DNA of 64,000 nt from Photobacterium obscurum (lineage in GTDB: Bacteria > Pseudomonadota > Gammaproteobacteria > Enterobacterales > Vibrionaceae): positions 310,001 to 374,000 of the forward strand of contig NZ_JAKRRW010000003.1 of NCBI RefSeq assembly GCF_026191635.1. The letters run 5' to 3'. The position numbers were made by a program, and so were the translations under genes. Numbering within the stretch: position 1 is the stretch's first letter; each line of letters starts with the position of its first letter. The notes under the pieces are model-generated. The model was not told the origin of the DNA and did no database searches. It saw only the letters and a program-made list of their open reading frames with translations. Positions 1 to 8,725 of the stretch are shown in pieces.

Positions 1-40
1 CGGCTATTTAGGCGGGAAATAAGAAGATGAAAGGTCATTC

Positions 41-970
41 ATGAGCTGGCTTGAAAAGATTCTCACAAAAAGCAACATTGTTTCTTCTCGAAAAGCGTCG
101 ATCCCTGAAGGGGTATGGACCAAATGTACTTCATGTGAACAAGTGCTTTATCACGCAGACCTGGAACGTAGCTTAGAAGTTTGTCCTAAGTGTGATCACC
201 ATATGCGTATGAAGGCGCGTCGTCGCCTTGAAACTTTCCTTGATGCCGAAGGTCAAGTTGAAATTGCCGCCGAACTGGAGCCAAAAGATAAGCTGAAGTT
301 CCGCGACTCGAAAAAGTACAAAGACCGTATCTCTACAGCCCAGAAAAATAGCGGCGAGAAAGATGCGTTGGTCGTTATGAAGGGTACCCTGCTAGAGCAG
401 CCCCTTGTTGCCTGTGCGTTTGAGTTCTCATTTATGGGCGGCTCGATGGGCTCTGTAGTCGGTGCGAAATTTGTCAGTGCGGTTGATGAAGCTATCGCTA
501 ACAACTGTGCGTTGGTTTGTTTCTCTGCAAGTGGCGGTGCCCGTATGCAGGAAGCACTGATGTCGCTGATGCAGATGGCGAAAACCAGTGCGGCACTAGA
601 GCGCCTGTCAGACAAAGGTCTGCCGTTTATCTCGGTGCTGACTGATCCGACGATGGGTGGTGTATCGGCGAGTCTGGCGATGCTGGGTGATATCAATATT
701 GGTGAGCCGAAGGCGTTGATTGGCTTTGCTGGCCAGCGTGTTATCGAACAGACTGTTCGCGAGAAGCTACCAGAAGGCTTCCAGCGCAGTGAGTTCCTGC
801 TTGAGCACGGTGCTATCGATATGATTGTCGATCGTCGTGAAATGCGTCAGCGTATCGGTGGTATCATCGCCAAGCTGACTCATGCAACATCACCAATGGT
901 GGTACCGGTTGTGAAACCAGTACCTGCAGAGGTGAAAGCGGATTCAGATGTAGATAACGAACAGGAATAA
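41..970 (+). CDS. accD: Acetyl-CoA carboxylase carboxyltransferase subunit beta
   Basis: This is the beta subunit of the carboxyltransferase half of acetyl-CoA carboxylase. With AccA it moves the carboxyl group from carboxybiotin to acetyl-CoA, giving malonyl-CoA for fatty-acid synthesis in the cytoplasm. The protein has 309 residues (E. coli about 304). An N-terminal zinc ribbon is visible as Cys29-x2-Cys32 and Cys48-x2-Cys51. A crotonase-like carboxyltransferase core follows, with the Gly-rich runs [14 protein letters not shown] and [12 protein letters not shown]. The acidic tail after about residue 285 is variable in the family. The ATG is preceded by AAAGG at suitable spacing. The identification is secure. 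accD followed by folC and dedD is the usual gammaproteobacterial order. Confidence 0.97.
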   Translation: MSWLEKILTKSNIVSSRKASIPEGVWTKCTSCEQVLYHADLERSLEVCPKCDHHMRMKARRRLETFLDAEGQVEIAAELEPKDKLKFRDSKKYKDRISTAQKNSGEKDALVVMKGTLLEQPLVACAFEFSFMGGSMGSVVGAKFVSAVDEAIANNCALVCFSASGGARMQEALMSLMQMAKTSAALERLSDKGLPFISVLTDPTMGGVSASLAMLGDINIGEPKALIGFAGQRVIEQTVREKLPEGFQRSEFLLEHGAIDMIVDRREMRQRIGGIIAKLTHATSPMVVPVVKPVPAEVKADSDVDNEQE

Positions 971-1005
971 TCGTTTTTCTTATTGAATCGCGAAAAAACT
1001 GTCAA

Positions 1006-1056
1006 TCATGCTCACAGAGTGGATTATCGAATAAATTAATTCGCTTGTGAGCATGA
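1006..1056. other. Large inverted repeat between accD and folC
   Basis: TCATGCTCACA (1006-1016) and TGTGAGCATGA (1046-1056) are perfect 11-bp inverted arms. A second nested dyad, CGAAT/ATTCG, lies inside the loop. No T-run follows, so it is not a typical intrinsic terminator. It could be an mRNA-processing or attenuation hairpin, or a protein-binding dyad ahead of folC. Confidence 0.5.
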
Positions 1057-1119
1057 ACTCTGACTCGGTTAAGTGGTAAATTAGTACTCATCATAGGTAT
1101 TAATTTAGAACTATAAAGA

Positions 1120-2391
1120 ATGTCCGGATTGACAGCACCATCAGCAACTGCCCCATTAGCCACCTGGCTGACTTATCTAGAAAATCTTCACACCAGCGCC
1201 ATCGACCTTGGCTTAGATCGTGCTCTTGACGTCGCGACTCGCGGCCAGCTAACTAAACCTGCTCAGCGTGTTATCACCGTTGCCGGTACAAATGGTAAGG
1301 GGTCCTCCTGCGCCATTCTAGAAGCCATTCTACTAGACGCTGGCTACAAAACCGGGGTTTACAGTTCTCCGCACCTCGTGAGATATAATGAGCGAGTGCG
1401 AATAAATGGCAATGAGCTTGCTGATAGTGAGCATAGCAAGGCGTTTGCTGCTATTGAGCAGTACCGTGGCGAGGTGAGCCTGAGCTTGTTTGAGTTTGGT
1501 ACACTGGCGGCTTTGCAGCTATTCAAGCAACACCAGGTCGACGTGGTGATCCTCGAGGTGGGATTGGGTGGGCGCCTTGATGCGACGAATATTGTCGATC
1601 ATGATGTCTCTGTTATCACCAGTCTGGCAGTCGATCATGTTGACTGGCTAGGGGATGATATTGAGGTGATTGGCTATGAGAAAGCGGGCATCTTCAGAGC
1701 GCAAAAGCCTGCGGTATGTGGCCAGCCTAACCCACCAGCAAGCGTTCCGGCTCATGCCGATGATATCGGTGCCAAACTGTATCAAGTTGGCTACCAGTTC
1801 GATTATAAGCTACAGGATGATACCTGGAGCTGGCATTGTGGCGCATTTGATTTGGACAGGCTGCCGATACCCGCGTTGCCTCTTCCTAACGCCGCGACGG
1901 CTTTGATGGCGCTTGGGGTCGCAGAACTTGATGTGAGTGATGAGAATATTGCCAATGGCCTTGCGAAAGCTTCGCTGCCAGGTCGAATGGAACAAGTGTC
2001 TGAGTCGCCGCTGACTATCATGGACGTCGCCCATAACCCTCACTCAGCCCAGTATTTTGCCGCGCAGTTGGCAAAGGTGAAACAGCGGCAAAACAAAGGC
2101 CGTATCCATGCGGTCGTTGCGATGCTGCATGACAAAGATATTGCCGCGACAATTGCTGAAATGACATCAGTTGTGGATGTGTGGTATCCGGCATCATTAG
2201 AAGGCCCCAGAGCCGCAACGGCTGATGAGATCATCGCGAACTTACCCATAGATACTCTTTCTTTCCCAACCCCAGAGCAAGCTTATGACGCAGCGCTGAC
2301 ACAGGCCAGTGAGGAGGATATGGTAATCGTGTTTGGCTCGTTTTACACTGTTGGGCAGATTTCCAGCCATATAGCATCAACACAGGAGTAG
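1120..2391 (+). CDS. folC: Bifunctional dihydrofolate synthase / folylpolyglutamate synthase
   Basis: FolC joins glutamate to dihydropteroate, making dihydrofolate, and then extends the polyglutamate tail of folates; both steps use ATP. The 423-residue protein shows the Mur-ligase-type P-loop GTNGKGSS near residues 56-63, the folate-loop region SSPHLVRYNERVRING, and the central-domain motif VGLGGRLDATN. The C-terminal domain carries DVAHNPHS, the usual Mur-ligase second-domain signature. Length and motifs fit the family. It is followed by dedD after only 2 bases, so the two genes are probably co-transcribed and translationally coupled. Confidence 0.96.
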   Translation: MSGLTAPSATAPLATWLTYLENLHTSAIDLGLDRALDVATRGQLTKPAQRVITVAGTNGKGSSCAILEAILLDAGYKTGVYSSPHLVRYNERVRINGNELADSEHSKAFAAIEQYRGEVSLSLFEFGTLAALQLFKQHQVDVVILEVGLGGRLDATNIVDHDVSVITSLAVDHVDWLGDDIEVIGYEKAGIFRAQKPAVCGQPNPPASVPAHADDIGAKLYQVGYQFDYKLQDDTWSWHCGAFDLDRLPIPALPLPNAATALMALGVAELDVSDENIANGLAKASLPGRMEQVSESPLTIMDVAHNPHSAQYFAAQLAKVKQRQNKGRIHAVVAMLHDKDIAATIAEMTSVVDVWYPASLEGPRAATADEIIANLPIDTLSFPTPEQAYDAALTQASEEDMVIVFGSFYTVGQISSHIASTQE

Positions 2392-2393
2392 AC

Positions 2394-2951
2394 GTGGCGA
2401 GTAAATTCCAAAGCCGGTTAGTCGGAACCATTATTTTGGTTGCTATCGGAGTTATCTTTTTGCCGGATTTATTTGATGGTAAGAAGCAGCATTATCAGGA
2501 GCAGTTCGCCAGCATTCCTCTCCAGCCTGAGATTGGTATCGAAGACGAGTTTGCGACCATTCCCGAGCCTGAGTTTGCCGAGGTTGATTTGCCTCCGGAA
2601 CCAGTCACTGTGGTTATCGATGAACCACAAGAGCAGGAATCAATTAGTGAGCCGGTTAAAGTTGCCCCGCAGCCTGTCGAGAAACCGAAGGCCGGTAATC
2701 TTGACAGTGGTTGGGTGGTACAACTGGGTGTGTTCCGTAATTTCGATAATGCCAACCAGTTGGTTGTTAAGCTGCGCGATGCCGGTTACCAGGCACATGT
2801 ATTTCCCAAGCAGCCTCAAAAAGGCGATTTGGCGAGAGTGGTAGTCGGTCCGGATGTGTCGAAAGCGAAGTTGTCTGCACAGGTCAAAGATTTGGAAAAA
2901 TTAACCGGATTAAAAGGCCGATTGCTCAGATTTAACCCACTTAACCCTTAG
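2394..2951 (+). CDS. dedD: SPOR-domain cell-division protein DedD
   Basis: This is an inner-membrane protein with one N-terminal transmembrane helix (about residues 9-25, LVGTIILVAIGVIFLPDLF). A Pro/Glu-rich periplasmic linker follows, then a C-terminal SPOR domain (about 105-180, beginning GWVVQLGVFRNF). SPOR domains bind denuded septal peptidoglycan, and DedD helps constriction in E. coli. The start is GTG, 2 bases after the folC stop. The stop codon TAG (2949-2951) lies inside the PurR operator of the next operon. The family assignment is firm; a role in this organism is inferred from homology. Confidence 0.88.
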   Translation: MASKFQSRLVGTIILVAIGVIFLPDLFDGKKQHYQEQFASIPLQPEIGIEDEFATIPEPEFAEVDLPPEPVTVVIDEPQEQESISEPVKVAPQPVEKPKAGNLDSGWVVQLGVFRNFDNANQLVVKLRDAGYQAHVFPKQPQKGDLARVVVGPDVSKAKLSAQVKDLEKLTGLKGRLLRFNPLNP

Positions 2952-2965
2952 GTAAACGTTTGCGT
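2950..2965 (+). promoter_or_regulatory. PurR operator upstream of cvpA-purF
   Basis: AGGTAAACGTTTGCGT closely matches the reverse complement of the PurR consensus ACGCAAACGTTTTCNT, with the AAACGTTT core intact. A -10-like TAGAAT (2981-2986) and a -35-like TTGCGT (2960-2965) overlap it or lie just downstream. The cvpA-purF operon is repressed by PurR in E. coli, with an operator in the same position. Repression here is inferred from the site and synteny. Confidence 0.75.
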
Positions 2966-3012
2966 TCTCATTTTTTCTGTTAGAATACGCATCAACAAGA
3001 CGAATATAACAA

Positions 3013-3507
3013 ATGATGATTTGGATAGATTACGTAATTTTAGGCGTAATAGGCTTCTCTGCGTTGGTCAGTTTGATCCGTGGTTTTGTTAAGGAAGCTT
3101 TATCACTGGTAATTTGGTTTGCTGCATTTTTTATCGCGAGTAACTTTTATAATCAACTTGCAGCATATTTTACAAATATCCAGGATGAGATGGTACGGAA
3201 TGGTAGTGCCATTGCCGCATTGTTTATTGCCACACTGATAGTCGGTGCCGTGGTGAACTATGTGATAGGACAGTTAGTACAGAAAACGGGTCTGTCAGGG
3301 ACAGATCGAGTTCTGGGCATTGTCTTTGGTGGAGTGAGGGGCGTGCTTATAGTGTCGGCCCTGCTGTTTTTTATCGATGCCTTCACGGGATTCTCGGACG
3401 CCGAATGGTGGAAACAGTCGGAGCTAATCCCGCAATTTGGCGTTGTAATAGAATGGTTCTTCACATACCTCAAAGACACATCAAGCTTTTTGCCCGGTGC
3501 CTTGTAG
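3013..3507 (+). CDS. cvpA: CvpA family membrane protein
   Basis: This is a small integral inner-membrane protein (164 residues) with about four transmembrane helices. It contains the highly conserved stretches [15 protein letters not shown] and [13 protein letters not shown]. In E. coli cvpA is needed for colicin V production, has been tied to envelope stress tolerance, and sits immediately before purF as it does here. Two adjacent ATGs occur (3013 and 3016); the second aligns better with E. coli (MVWIDY). The preceding ribosome binding site is weak. Transcription probably starts at the promoter overlapping the PurR box just upstream. Confidence 0.93.
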   Translation: MMIWIDYVILGVIGFSALVSLIRGFVKEALSLVIWFAAFFIASNFYNQLAAYFTNIQDEMVRNGSAIAALFIATLIVGAVVNYVIGQLVQKTGLSGTDRVLGIVFGGVRGVLIVSALLFFIDAFTGFSDAEWWKQSELIPQFGVVIEWFFTYLKDTSSFLPGAL

Positions 3508-3542
3508 CATCGGTGTTTAGACGGTTTTATTGATTGATGAGC

Positions 3543-3581
3543 TTTCGGCGGGCATTCGGACACTTCGGATTCCCGCTGAAA
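3543..3581 (+). other. Stem-loop between cvpA and purF
   Basis: TTTCGGCGGG (3543-3552) pairs with CCCGCTGAAA (3572-3581) with one G-T wobble, leaving a 19-base loop. No U-tract follows. In a PurR-controlled operon this may tune cvpA against purF expression or mark an RNA processing site. Confidence 0.4.
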
Positions 3582-3640
3582 ATTATTAGTTAAATGAAAC
3601 GGTTATAATTGCTATTTAATGCGTGACGAGGATTTAGGAC

Positions 3641-5158
3641 ATGTGTGGTATTGTCGGAATCGTGGGTTCAACCCCGGTAAACCAGTCTATCTATGATGCA
3701 CTGACCGTGCTACAGCATCGCGGCCAGGATGCTGCCGGTATTGTTACTCTGGAAGGCAATCGTTTTCGTCTGCGTAAAGCGAACGGACTTGTGCGTGATG
3801 TATTTGAAGCGAGGCACATGCAGCGTCTGCAGGGAAATGTGGGGATTGGTCACGTGCGCTATCCAACGGCTGGTAGCTCAAGTGCCTCGGAAGCACAGCC
3901 ATTCTATGTGAATTCGCCCTATGGCATATCGTTGGCGCATAATGGGAACCTGACCAATGCCGCCGATATTAAGGAAACATTGTTTGAGCAGGCCAAGCGC
4001 CACGTTAATACGACTTCCGATTCAGAAATACTCCTTAATGTTCTCGCCAATCAATTAGAAAACTCCCCAAGTTATCCGATTACCCCCACCGAAATCTTCT
4101 CTGCTGTTCGTGAAGTTCACCGCATTGTTTCCGGCGCTTATGCTGTCGTCGCGATGGTCATTGGCCACGGCCTGATAGCTTTTCGCGATCCGAACGGTAT
4201 TCGTCCGCTTTGTTTGGGCAAGCGTGAGGTTGATGGCAAGATTGAATATATGGTGGCTTCGGAGTCGGTAGCTCTGGATGCTGTGGGTTTTGATTTTATG
4301 CGTGATGTTGCGCCTGGTGAAGCGGTTTACATCGATTTTGATGGCCAACTGTTTACTGAGCAGTGTGCAGAGAGCCCGGCTCTAAATCCATGTATCTTTG
4401 AGTTTGTTTATTTTGCACGCCCTGATTCTTTTATTGATAAGATATCAGTCTATGGTGCGCGTGTTCGTATGGGCACCAAGCTAGGCGAGAAAATCAAACG
4501 CGAATGGGACGACCTTGATATCGATGTAGTGATCCCAATCCCTGAGACATCTTGCGACAGTGCGCTGGAAATTGCCCGTATGTTAGATAAGCCCTATCGA
4601 CAGGGGTTTGTGAAAAACCGTTATGTTGGCCGTACTTTTATCATGCCTGGCCAGCAAATGCGCCGTAAGTCAGTTCGCCGTAAGCTCAATGCGATCCGCT
4701 CGGAATTTAAAGATAAAAATGTCCTTTTGGTCGATGATTCGATTGTTCGCGGTACGACATCTGAGCAGATCATCGAAATGGCAAGGGAAGCAGGAGCCAA
4801 TAAGGTTTACCTTGCTTCAGCTGCTCCAGAAGTTCGCTTCCCGAATGTGTACGGTATCGATATGCCAAGCGCAAATGAGTTAATTGCCCACGGCCGTGAA
4901 GTCGATGAAATCTGCAAAATGATTGGTGCTGACGGCCTGATTTTCCAAGACTTGCAGGATTTGGTGGCCGCGGTATCGGAAGGCAATCCTGATATCCCGC
5001 AGTTTGAAGCCTCAGTGTTCAGCGGAACATACGTTACCGGTGATGTGAACCAAGAATATTTGGAATATCTAGAATCACTTCGAAGCGAAGATTCCAAGAC
5101 TAAGCGTGGGATCCAGCAGGATTTAGCGAACCTGGAGCTTCACAACGAAGGGGTTTAA
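3641..5158 (+). CDS. purF: Amidophosphoribosyltransferase
   Basis: PurF carries out the first committed step of purine synthesis: glutamine plus PRPP gives 5-phosphoribosylamine. The 505-residue length equals that of E. coli PurF. The N-terminal class II glutaminase begins MCGIVGIVG, with catalytic Cys2 exposed after Met removal. The C-terminal phosphoribosyltransferase domain has the PRPP loop [16 protein letters not shown]. No propeptide precedes Cys2, as in E. coli. It shares the cvpA transcript, and so presumably PurR control. It is followed by one of the dispersed terminator repeats. Confidence 0.98.
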   Translation: MCGIVGIVGSTPVNQSIYDALTVLQHRGQDAAGIVTLEGNRFRLRKANGLVRDVFEARHMQRLQGNVGIGHVRYPTAGSSSASEAQPFYVNSPYGISLAHNGNLTNAADIKETLFEQAKRHVNTTSDSEILLNVLANQLENSPSYPITPTEIFSAVREVHRIVSGAYAVVAMVIGHGLIAFRDPNGIRPLCLGKREVDGKIEYMVASESVALDAVGFDFMRDVAPGEAVYIDFDGQLFTEQCAESPALNPCIFEFVYFARPDSFIDKISVYGARVRMGTKLGEKIKREWDDLDIDVVIPIPETSCDSALEIARMLDKPYRQGFVKNRYVGRTFIMPGQQMRRKSVRRKLNAIRSEFKDKNVLLVDDSIVRGTTSEQIIEMAREAGANKVYLASAAPEVRFPNVYGIDMPSANELIAHGREVDEICKMIGADGLIFQDLQDLVAAVSEGNPDIPQFEASVFSGTYVTGDVNQEYLEYLESLRSEDSKTKRGIQQDLANLELHNEGV

Positions 5159-5318
5159 GAACGGAGGGCTAGGAAAGGCAGGCTCTAGGGAGTAGCTAGA
5201 GCTTGAGCAAGTTTCAAGGTTCTGTCAGTACCCACTACCCAAAATCAAAAAGCGAGAGGTATCGACCTCTCGCTTTTGCTTTTTCTGGGAACTAGGGCCC
5301 CGCAACTAGCCTCTGTTT
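5158..5318 (+). repeat. Dispersed terminator repeat, copy A (purF / YIP1)
   Basis: This is a composite intergenic repeat. An upstream module (GGCTCTAGGGAGTAGC, then AGAGCTTGAGCAAG) is followed by CCCAAAAT, then a perfect 13-bp hairpin, then the downstream module GGGAACTAGGGCCCCGC. Related sequence occurs at seven other sites in the window, mostly between convergent genes. The flanking modules are diverged but recognisable. This copy separates purF (+) from a YIP1 gene (-). Confidence 0.7.
5248..5277. terminator. Bidirectional terminator, repeat copy A
   Basis: AAAAGCGAGAGGT, a 4-base loop ATCG, then ACCTCTCGCTTTT form a perfect 13-bp stem with A and T flanks. It can therefore end transcription of purF from the left and of the YIP1 gene from the right. 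Confidence 0.9.
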
Positions 5319-5319
5319 T

Positions 5320-5919
5320 TTAATGACTAAACTGCGGCCCTAGTCCCATATTCCAGAGAATGACGGAGCCGGCAATAATCGATACCAGCAAAACCAAGCC
5401 ACAGGTCACAATTGAACTGGCGTAAATAAAGCCACGTTCTTCGGGAATGTGCATGAGGATCGGCACCCCGGTGTATAGAAGGTAGACTGAGTAGGCAATC
5501 CCGATCAGCCCGGCAATCATCAAGAACCATACTTGTGGATAGATAGCAGCAATACTGATCATAAATAACGGGGTTGCAGTATAAGCCGCAAGTTCAAGAG
5601 CTTGTGTATAGGTTGGCGTTGAACCAAATGTGTGGCTCATCCAGTAGGTTAGGTAGGCGAGGGCGAACACCCCTGCGACCAGGGCAATATACATTGCAAT
5701 GCACATTCCTAAGGCACTGGACTGGGTTAAGAAAATAGGCTCACCGACACCAATACGCCAGCCAATGAATACACTGGAGATAAAAGCAAATATTGGTGGT
5801 AGTAAAGCGATCAGTAGAATGTGACTGAGGCTGCTTTGGACTCCTTCGTGTTCCTTGTCAATGGCACGCCACTCTTGTTTCGGATGCGTGTATAGTCCGA
5901 ATAAATGTCCCAGAATCAT
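5320..5919 (-). CDS. YIP1 family integral membrane protein
   Basis: This 199-residue membrane protein has about five hydrophobic helices, for example ILLIALLPPIFAFISSVFIG, MYIALVAGVFALAYLTYWM and the C-terminal IVTCGLVLLVSIIAGSVIL. The N-terminus (MILGHLFGLYTHPKQEWRAI) is typical of bacterial Yip1/DUF1282-type proteins, whose function is not established. A good ribosome binding site (GAGGAAACGTT) precedes the ATG. It stands alone on the minus strand, converging on purF. A MITE-like repeat lies about 100 bases upstream, where its promoter is expected. Confidence 0.8.
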   Translation of the reverse strand: MILGHLFGLYTHPKQEWRAIDKEHEGVQSSLSHILLIALLPPIFAFISSVFIGWRIGVGEPIFLTQSSALGMCIAMYIALVAGVFALAYLTYWMSHTFGSTPTYTQALELAAYTATPLFMISIAAIYPQVWFLMIAGLIGIAYSVYLLYTGVPILMHIPEERGFIYASSIVTCGLVLLVSIIAGSVILWNMGLGPQFSH

Positions 5920-6018
5920 AACGTTTCCTCGTTATCAGGTGCGAATTCCGCACGATAATGTCATTAGTCCAAAGAACACTTAGTGCAATAACCCAACCCA
6001 CAATGGTGCTCTTTTGCG

Positions 6019-6180
6019 TAACCAAACAGAATAACTATCTGACCTTTCGTCTAGATGTCGTGTGCGTGAACTTGCTAGTTAGCATCGCATTCAAGATCAC
6101 CTGTCCTATTTCAACGGTACACTCTTGCCATTAGGATTGTAGGTATTCGTGCAGAACAGATAATTGTTCTGTTTGGTATA
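6019..6180. mobile_element. MITE-like element, second copy
   Basis: The ends TAACCAAACAGAATAACTAT (from 6019) and CAGATAATTGTTCTGTTTGG (to about 6177) are imperfect inverted repeats. They closely resemble the 23-bp terminal repeats of the longer element at 43004-43268. The interior of about 115 bp has no ORF, so it is probably an internally deleted non-autonomous element. It fills much of the 349-bp gap between the YIP1 gene and aphB. No other gene is seen in this gap. Confidence 0.6.
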
Positions 6181-6225
6181 TTAACGTTTAGTCGGGGTTA
6201 ACAGGCTTGGCAAGAAATTGGGAGT

Positions 6226-6250
6226 AACCAGCCAGAGAATCTGGCTGGTT
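6226..6250 (-). terminator. Terminator-like hairpin after aphB
   Basis: AACCAGCCAGA-GAA-TCTGGCTGGTT is a perfect 11-bp stem with a 3-base loop. It begins about 20 bases beyond the aphB stop codon on the minus strand. It lacks a clear U-run on that strand, so it may stabilise the 3' end rather than terminate strongly. Confidence 0.5.
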
Positions 6251-6268
6251 GGAAAGCAGGAACGAGGG

Positions 6269-7144
6269 TTAGAGCTTGAAGTATTGGCTGGCAAATTCAA
6301 TAAATAGGCGGAGTTTTTCTGGTTGATAATCACGGTGATTATAAAGCAGATAAACTTCACGCGGGTTAGCTGACCAGTTTTCTAAAATACGCACCAGCTC
6401 GCCGGAAGCGATATATTTTTCAAGCATAACATCTGGCATCAGGGTGATCCCGAGGCCGCTTACACAGGCTTTACGAACAACATTGAGTTGGTTTGCTTCA
6501 AAGCGTCCCCGCTCATTAACGGCAATGGTTTCTCCATTACAGTCGGTTAAGCGCCAGCGCAGTAAAGGTTTTCCCTTTAATAGCGAATGCTGGTGGAGAT
6601 CCTGCGCGTGCTTGGGCTCAGCATTATTTTTCAAATACTCGGGGCTGGCTACCAAAATATCTTTGACAGCACTTATTCGTCTGGCAATCAGCGTTGAGTC
6701 ACGTTGTGGCCCTACACGGAAAATGACATCCCAGTCAGTTGGGTCAAGCTGCTCTGGCTCACTGCTCATATGTAGCTCAATATTAATGGCCGGGTGATCC
6801 AGCATGAATGCGTTCAGCATCGGCTGCAGCATGACTTTTGTCAGGTTAGAAGGGGCAGCAATTTTAAGCTTGCCTGCAGCACCCTTGCATTCTTCACTGA
6901 TTTGTTCACTAGTATCTACCAGCTGTTGCAGCAGTGGGCTGCAATCGTCGTAGAATTTTTGTCCAGCTTCAGTCAATGAAAGCTTGCGTGCATGACGGTT
7001 TAACAGGCGAATGCTGAGGCACTCTTCTAAGGCTTGGATCCGTCGGGTCAATGTGGCAACGGGTACCTGAGTTTTTCGAGAGGCGGCGGTATAGCTGCCA
7101 TTTTCAACAACCATGCGGAACAAATTTAAATCGTCAAGCTTCAT
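6269..7144 (-). CDS. aphB: LysR-family regulator, AphB type
   Basis: This LysR-type regulator has 291 residues. The N-terminal winged helix-turn-helix (about 1-60) begins MKLDDLNLFRMVVENGSYT and includes RRIQALE and LLNRHARKLSLTEAG. The effector domain covers about 90-290, with WDVIFRVGPQRDS and GLGITLMPDVML. As I recall it, this is very close to V. cholerae AphB, which with AphA activates tcpPH and responds to low oxygen and acid through a thiol switch. A cysteine at residue 227 lies next to GLGITLMPD, near where the reactive Cys is reported. Whether virulence genes are targets here is unknown. It is divergent from rssB. Confidence 0.85.
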   Translation of the reverse strand: MKLDDLNLFRMVVENGSYTAASRKTQVPVATLTRRIQALEECLSIRLLNRHARKLSLTEAGQKFYDDCSPLLQQLVDTSEQISEECKGAAGKLKIAAPSNLTKVMLQPMLNAFMLDHPAINIELHMSSEPEQLDPTDWDVIFRVGPQRDSTLIARRISAVKDILVASPEYLKNNAEPKHAQDLHQHSLLKGKPLLRWRLTDCNGETIAVNERGRFEANQLNVVRKACVSGLGITLMPDVMLEKYIASGELVRILENWSANPREVYLLYNHRDYQPEKLRLFIEFASQYFKL

Positions 7145-7401
7145 AACTATACATCACTGAAAACTTATAATTGGGAATTGTATAACAAAATATATTGAAA
7201 TATGTCATTATCCTAACAAGTTTTGCTGTAAATCAATATCTCAGTCTTATTTGACGATGGGGAGTCATTAATTCTAAAAAGATCAATATTTGAAGTAGGT
7301 TGCATAATCGTACTCTTTCTGGTTTGAAAAGCTTGATAACCATGACGGAACATAAATTCCGACCTATGCTTTTGTTAGGTTGATCAGCAATTCAGGTATT
7401 C

Positions 7402-8535
7402 ATGCACACTTTTTCAGATAAATTTGTCAGCTCCCCTGAGCAAGAGCAGGGTGTGGCAACTCATCATTCATGGAGGGCACAACCTTTGCTTGAGAATAAA
7501 GATGTTCTCGTTGTCGAAGACGATCCCGTGTTCCGTCTGATGATTACTGGTTTTCTAAAAAGCCAGGGATGTAATGTGCGTGAAGCGGAGGATGGTCTGG
7601 GTGGTTTGCAGGCATTAAGAGATAGCATCCCTGATGTGTTGCTGTGTGACTTGGCAATGCCGGTTTTAACTGGGATGGAGTTTGTTGAAGAAATCTCTTT
7701 GCAATATCCCATGGTACCGGTAATCGTTATATCTGGAACGGGTGACATGGCTGATGTTGCTACAGCACTTAGGCATGGTGTTAAGGACTTCTTAATTAAA
7801 CCGCTTGATAACATCATGGTGTTGAAGTCTGCTATTTTGTCGGTTTTAAAATCACAAGACTCAGCCACAGAAACCAGAGATTTTTCTAGCCAATGGTTTG
7901 GTGTGGTTGAAGATGAGAGTGGAATTGATGAAGAGCTTGAGTGGCATATTGAAGAGCTAAAAGCCAACCCACGGGCAGCTCGTGAGCTGTTAATGGGGCT
8001 TATGCCTGATACCGAGTCTAAGCAAGGTGACTGGCAGTTAAACTACTGCGTTCTGCAGTCGGCGGATATTCAACCTGTATTATTGGATTACACTTGGCTG
8101 ATTGACGGACGATTGGCTTTTTATCTTGTTGATTCTTCAGCTGGGGACGAAAATGGCACAGCGACTACGCTACTAATACGTGCTTTCTTTAATGACTATC
8201 TTCGTACCCGGATGTCAGATGAAAATAATATTGCCAGCCTTATTCAATTGATTGAGAAAGGAATAAAACATTCAGGTTATGCCTCACCCATAAAAGCACT
8301 ATTTGGTATTTTTGATGCCTGTGATCGCAGTTTATCAGTGACATCAGCAGGCTTGTCCGCTGTACTTCAAACGAGTGAAGGGGATAGAGAGATTATTGCC
8401 CAGCCATGGCTAGGTATGAATGCTGGGAAAAATGATATTGTGAAGCTGCAGCTATCTGAATCTGGGGGGCGACTGTCGTTGAGTGAAATAGGCTCGGCCA
8501 GTTTTAGCCTAACATTGAAGCGATGTGGGTTTTAA
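7402..8535 (+). CDS. rssB: RssB-like response regulator (sigma-S adaptor)
   Basis: In E. coli RssB delivers sigma-S (RpoS) to ClpXP for degradation. This 377-residue protein has a receiver domain (about 35-150) with acidic residues VVEDD, phospho-acceptor Asp in LLCDLAMP, the SGT switch residues and the KPL lysine. A PP2C-like degenerate phosphatase domain follows (about 210-370). Similarity to E. coli RssB spans the whole length, and galU lies nearby as in E. coli. The ATG at 7402 has a weak ribosome site. A TTG at 7486, eight bases after GGAGGG, would give an N-terminus like that of E. coli and may be the true start. Confidence 0.85.
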   Translation: MHTFSDKFVSSPEQEQGVATHHSWRAQPLLENKDVLVVEDDPVFRLMITGFLKSQGCNVREAEDGLGGLQALRDSIPDVLLCDLAMPVLTGMEFVEEISLQYPMVPVIVISGTGDMADVATALRHGVKDFLIKPLDNIMVLKSAILSVLKSQDSATETRDFSSQWFGVVEDESGIDEELEWHIEELKANPRAARELLMGLMPDTESKQGDWQLNYCVLQSADIQPVLLDYTWLIDGRLAFYLVDSSAGDENGTATTLLIRAFFNDYLRTRMSDENNIASLIQLIEKGIKHSGYASPIKALFGIFDACDRSLSVTSAGLSAVLQTSEGDREIIAQPWLGMNAGKNDIVKLQLSESGGRLSLSEIGSASFSLTLKRCGF

Positions 8536-8539
8536 AAGT

Positions 8540-8722
8540 AGGTTCCATCGCCCCGAGAAAAACAGAACCTAGGAAGAGCAAGAGCTTGATTTGATCCAAT
8601 GATATAAAGAGCCGTTCCTGGACACCCAAAATAAAAAAAAGCGAGAACCCTAGGTTCTCGCTTTTTGCTTTATCCAGGAATGAGGAACCAGGATCTAGGT
8701 CCCCGCTCTTGGATTATAAAAA
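8540..8722 (+). repeat. Dispersed terminator repeat, copy B (rssB / peptide transporter)
   Basis: It contains CCTAGGAAGAGCAAGAGCTT, then CACCCAAAATA, the hairpin, and then GGAACCAGGATCTAGGTCCC plus CGC. It lies between convergent rssB and the peptide transporter gene. The CTAGGAAGAGC module matches copies D and E, and the downstream module matches C, D and G. Confidence 0.75.
8636..8665. terminator. Bidirectional terminator, repeat copy B
   Basis: AAAAAGCGAGAAC, loop CCTAG, GTTCTCGCTTTTT. The stem carries changes that keep pairing (GAGAAC/GTTCTC in place of GAGAG/CTCTC), which points to selection for the structure rather than the exact sequence. Confidence 0.9.
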
Positions 8723-8725
8723 TAA

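Noticed and set aside
1-40. Possible 3' end of a gene upstream of accD
   Set aside because: Two frames end within these 40 bases (R..RR* and GYLGGK*), but there is too little sequence to decide whether either is coding.
253-696. 147-codon frame antisense to accD
   Set aside because: Shadow frame of a secure gene; no ribosome site, and low-complexity Ser/Ala-rich product.
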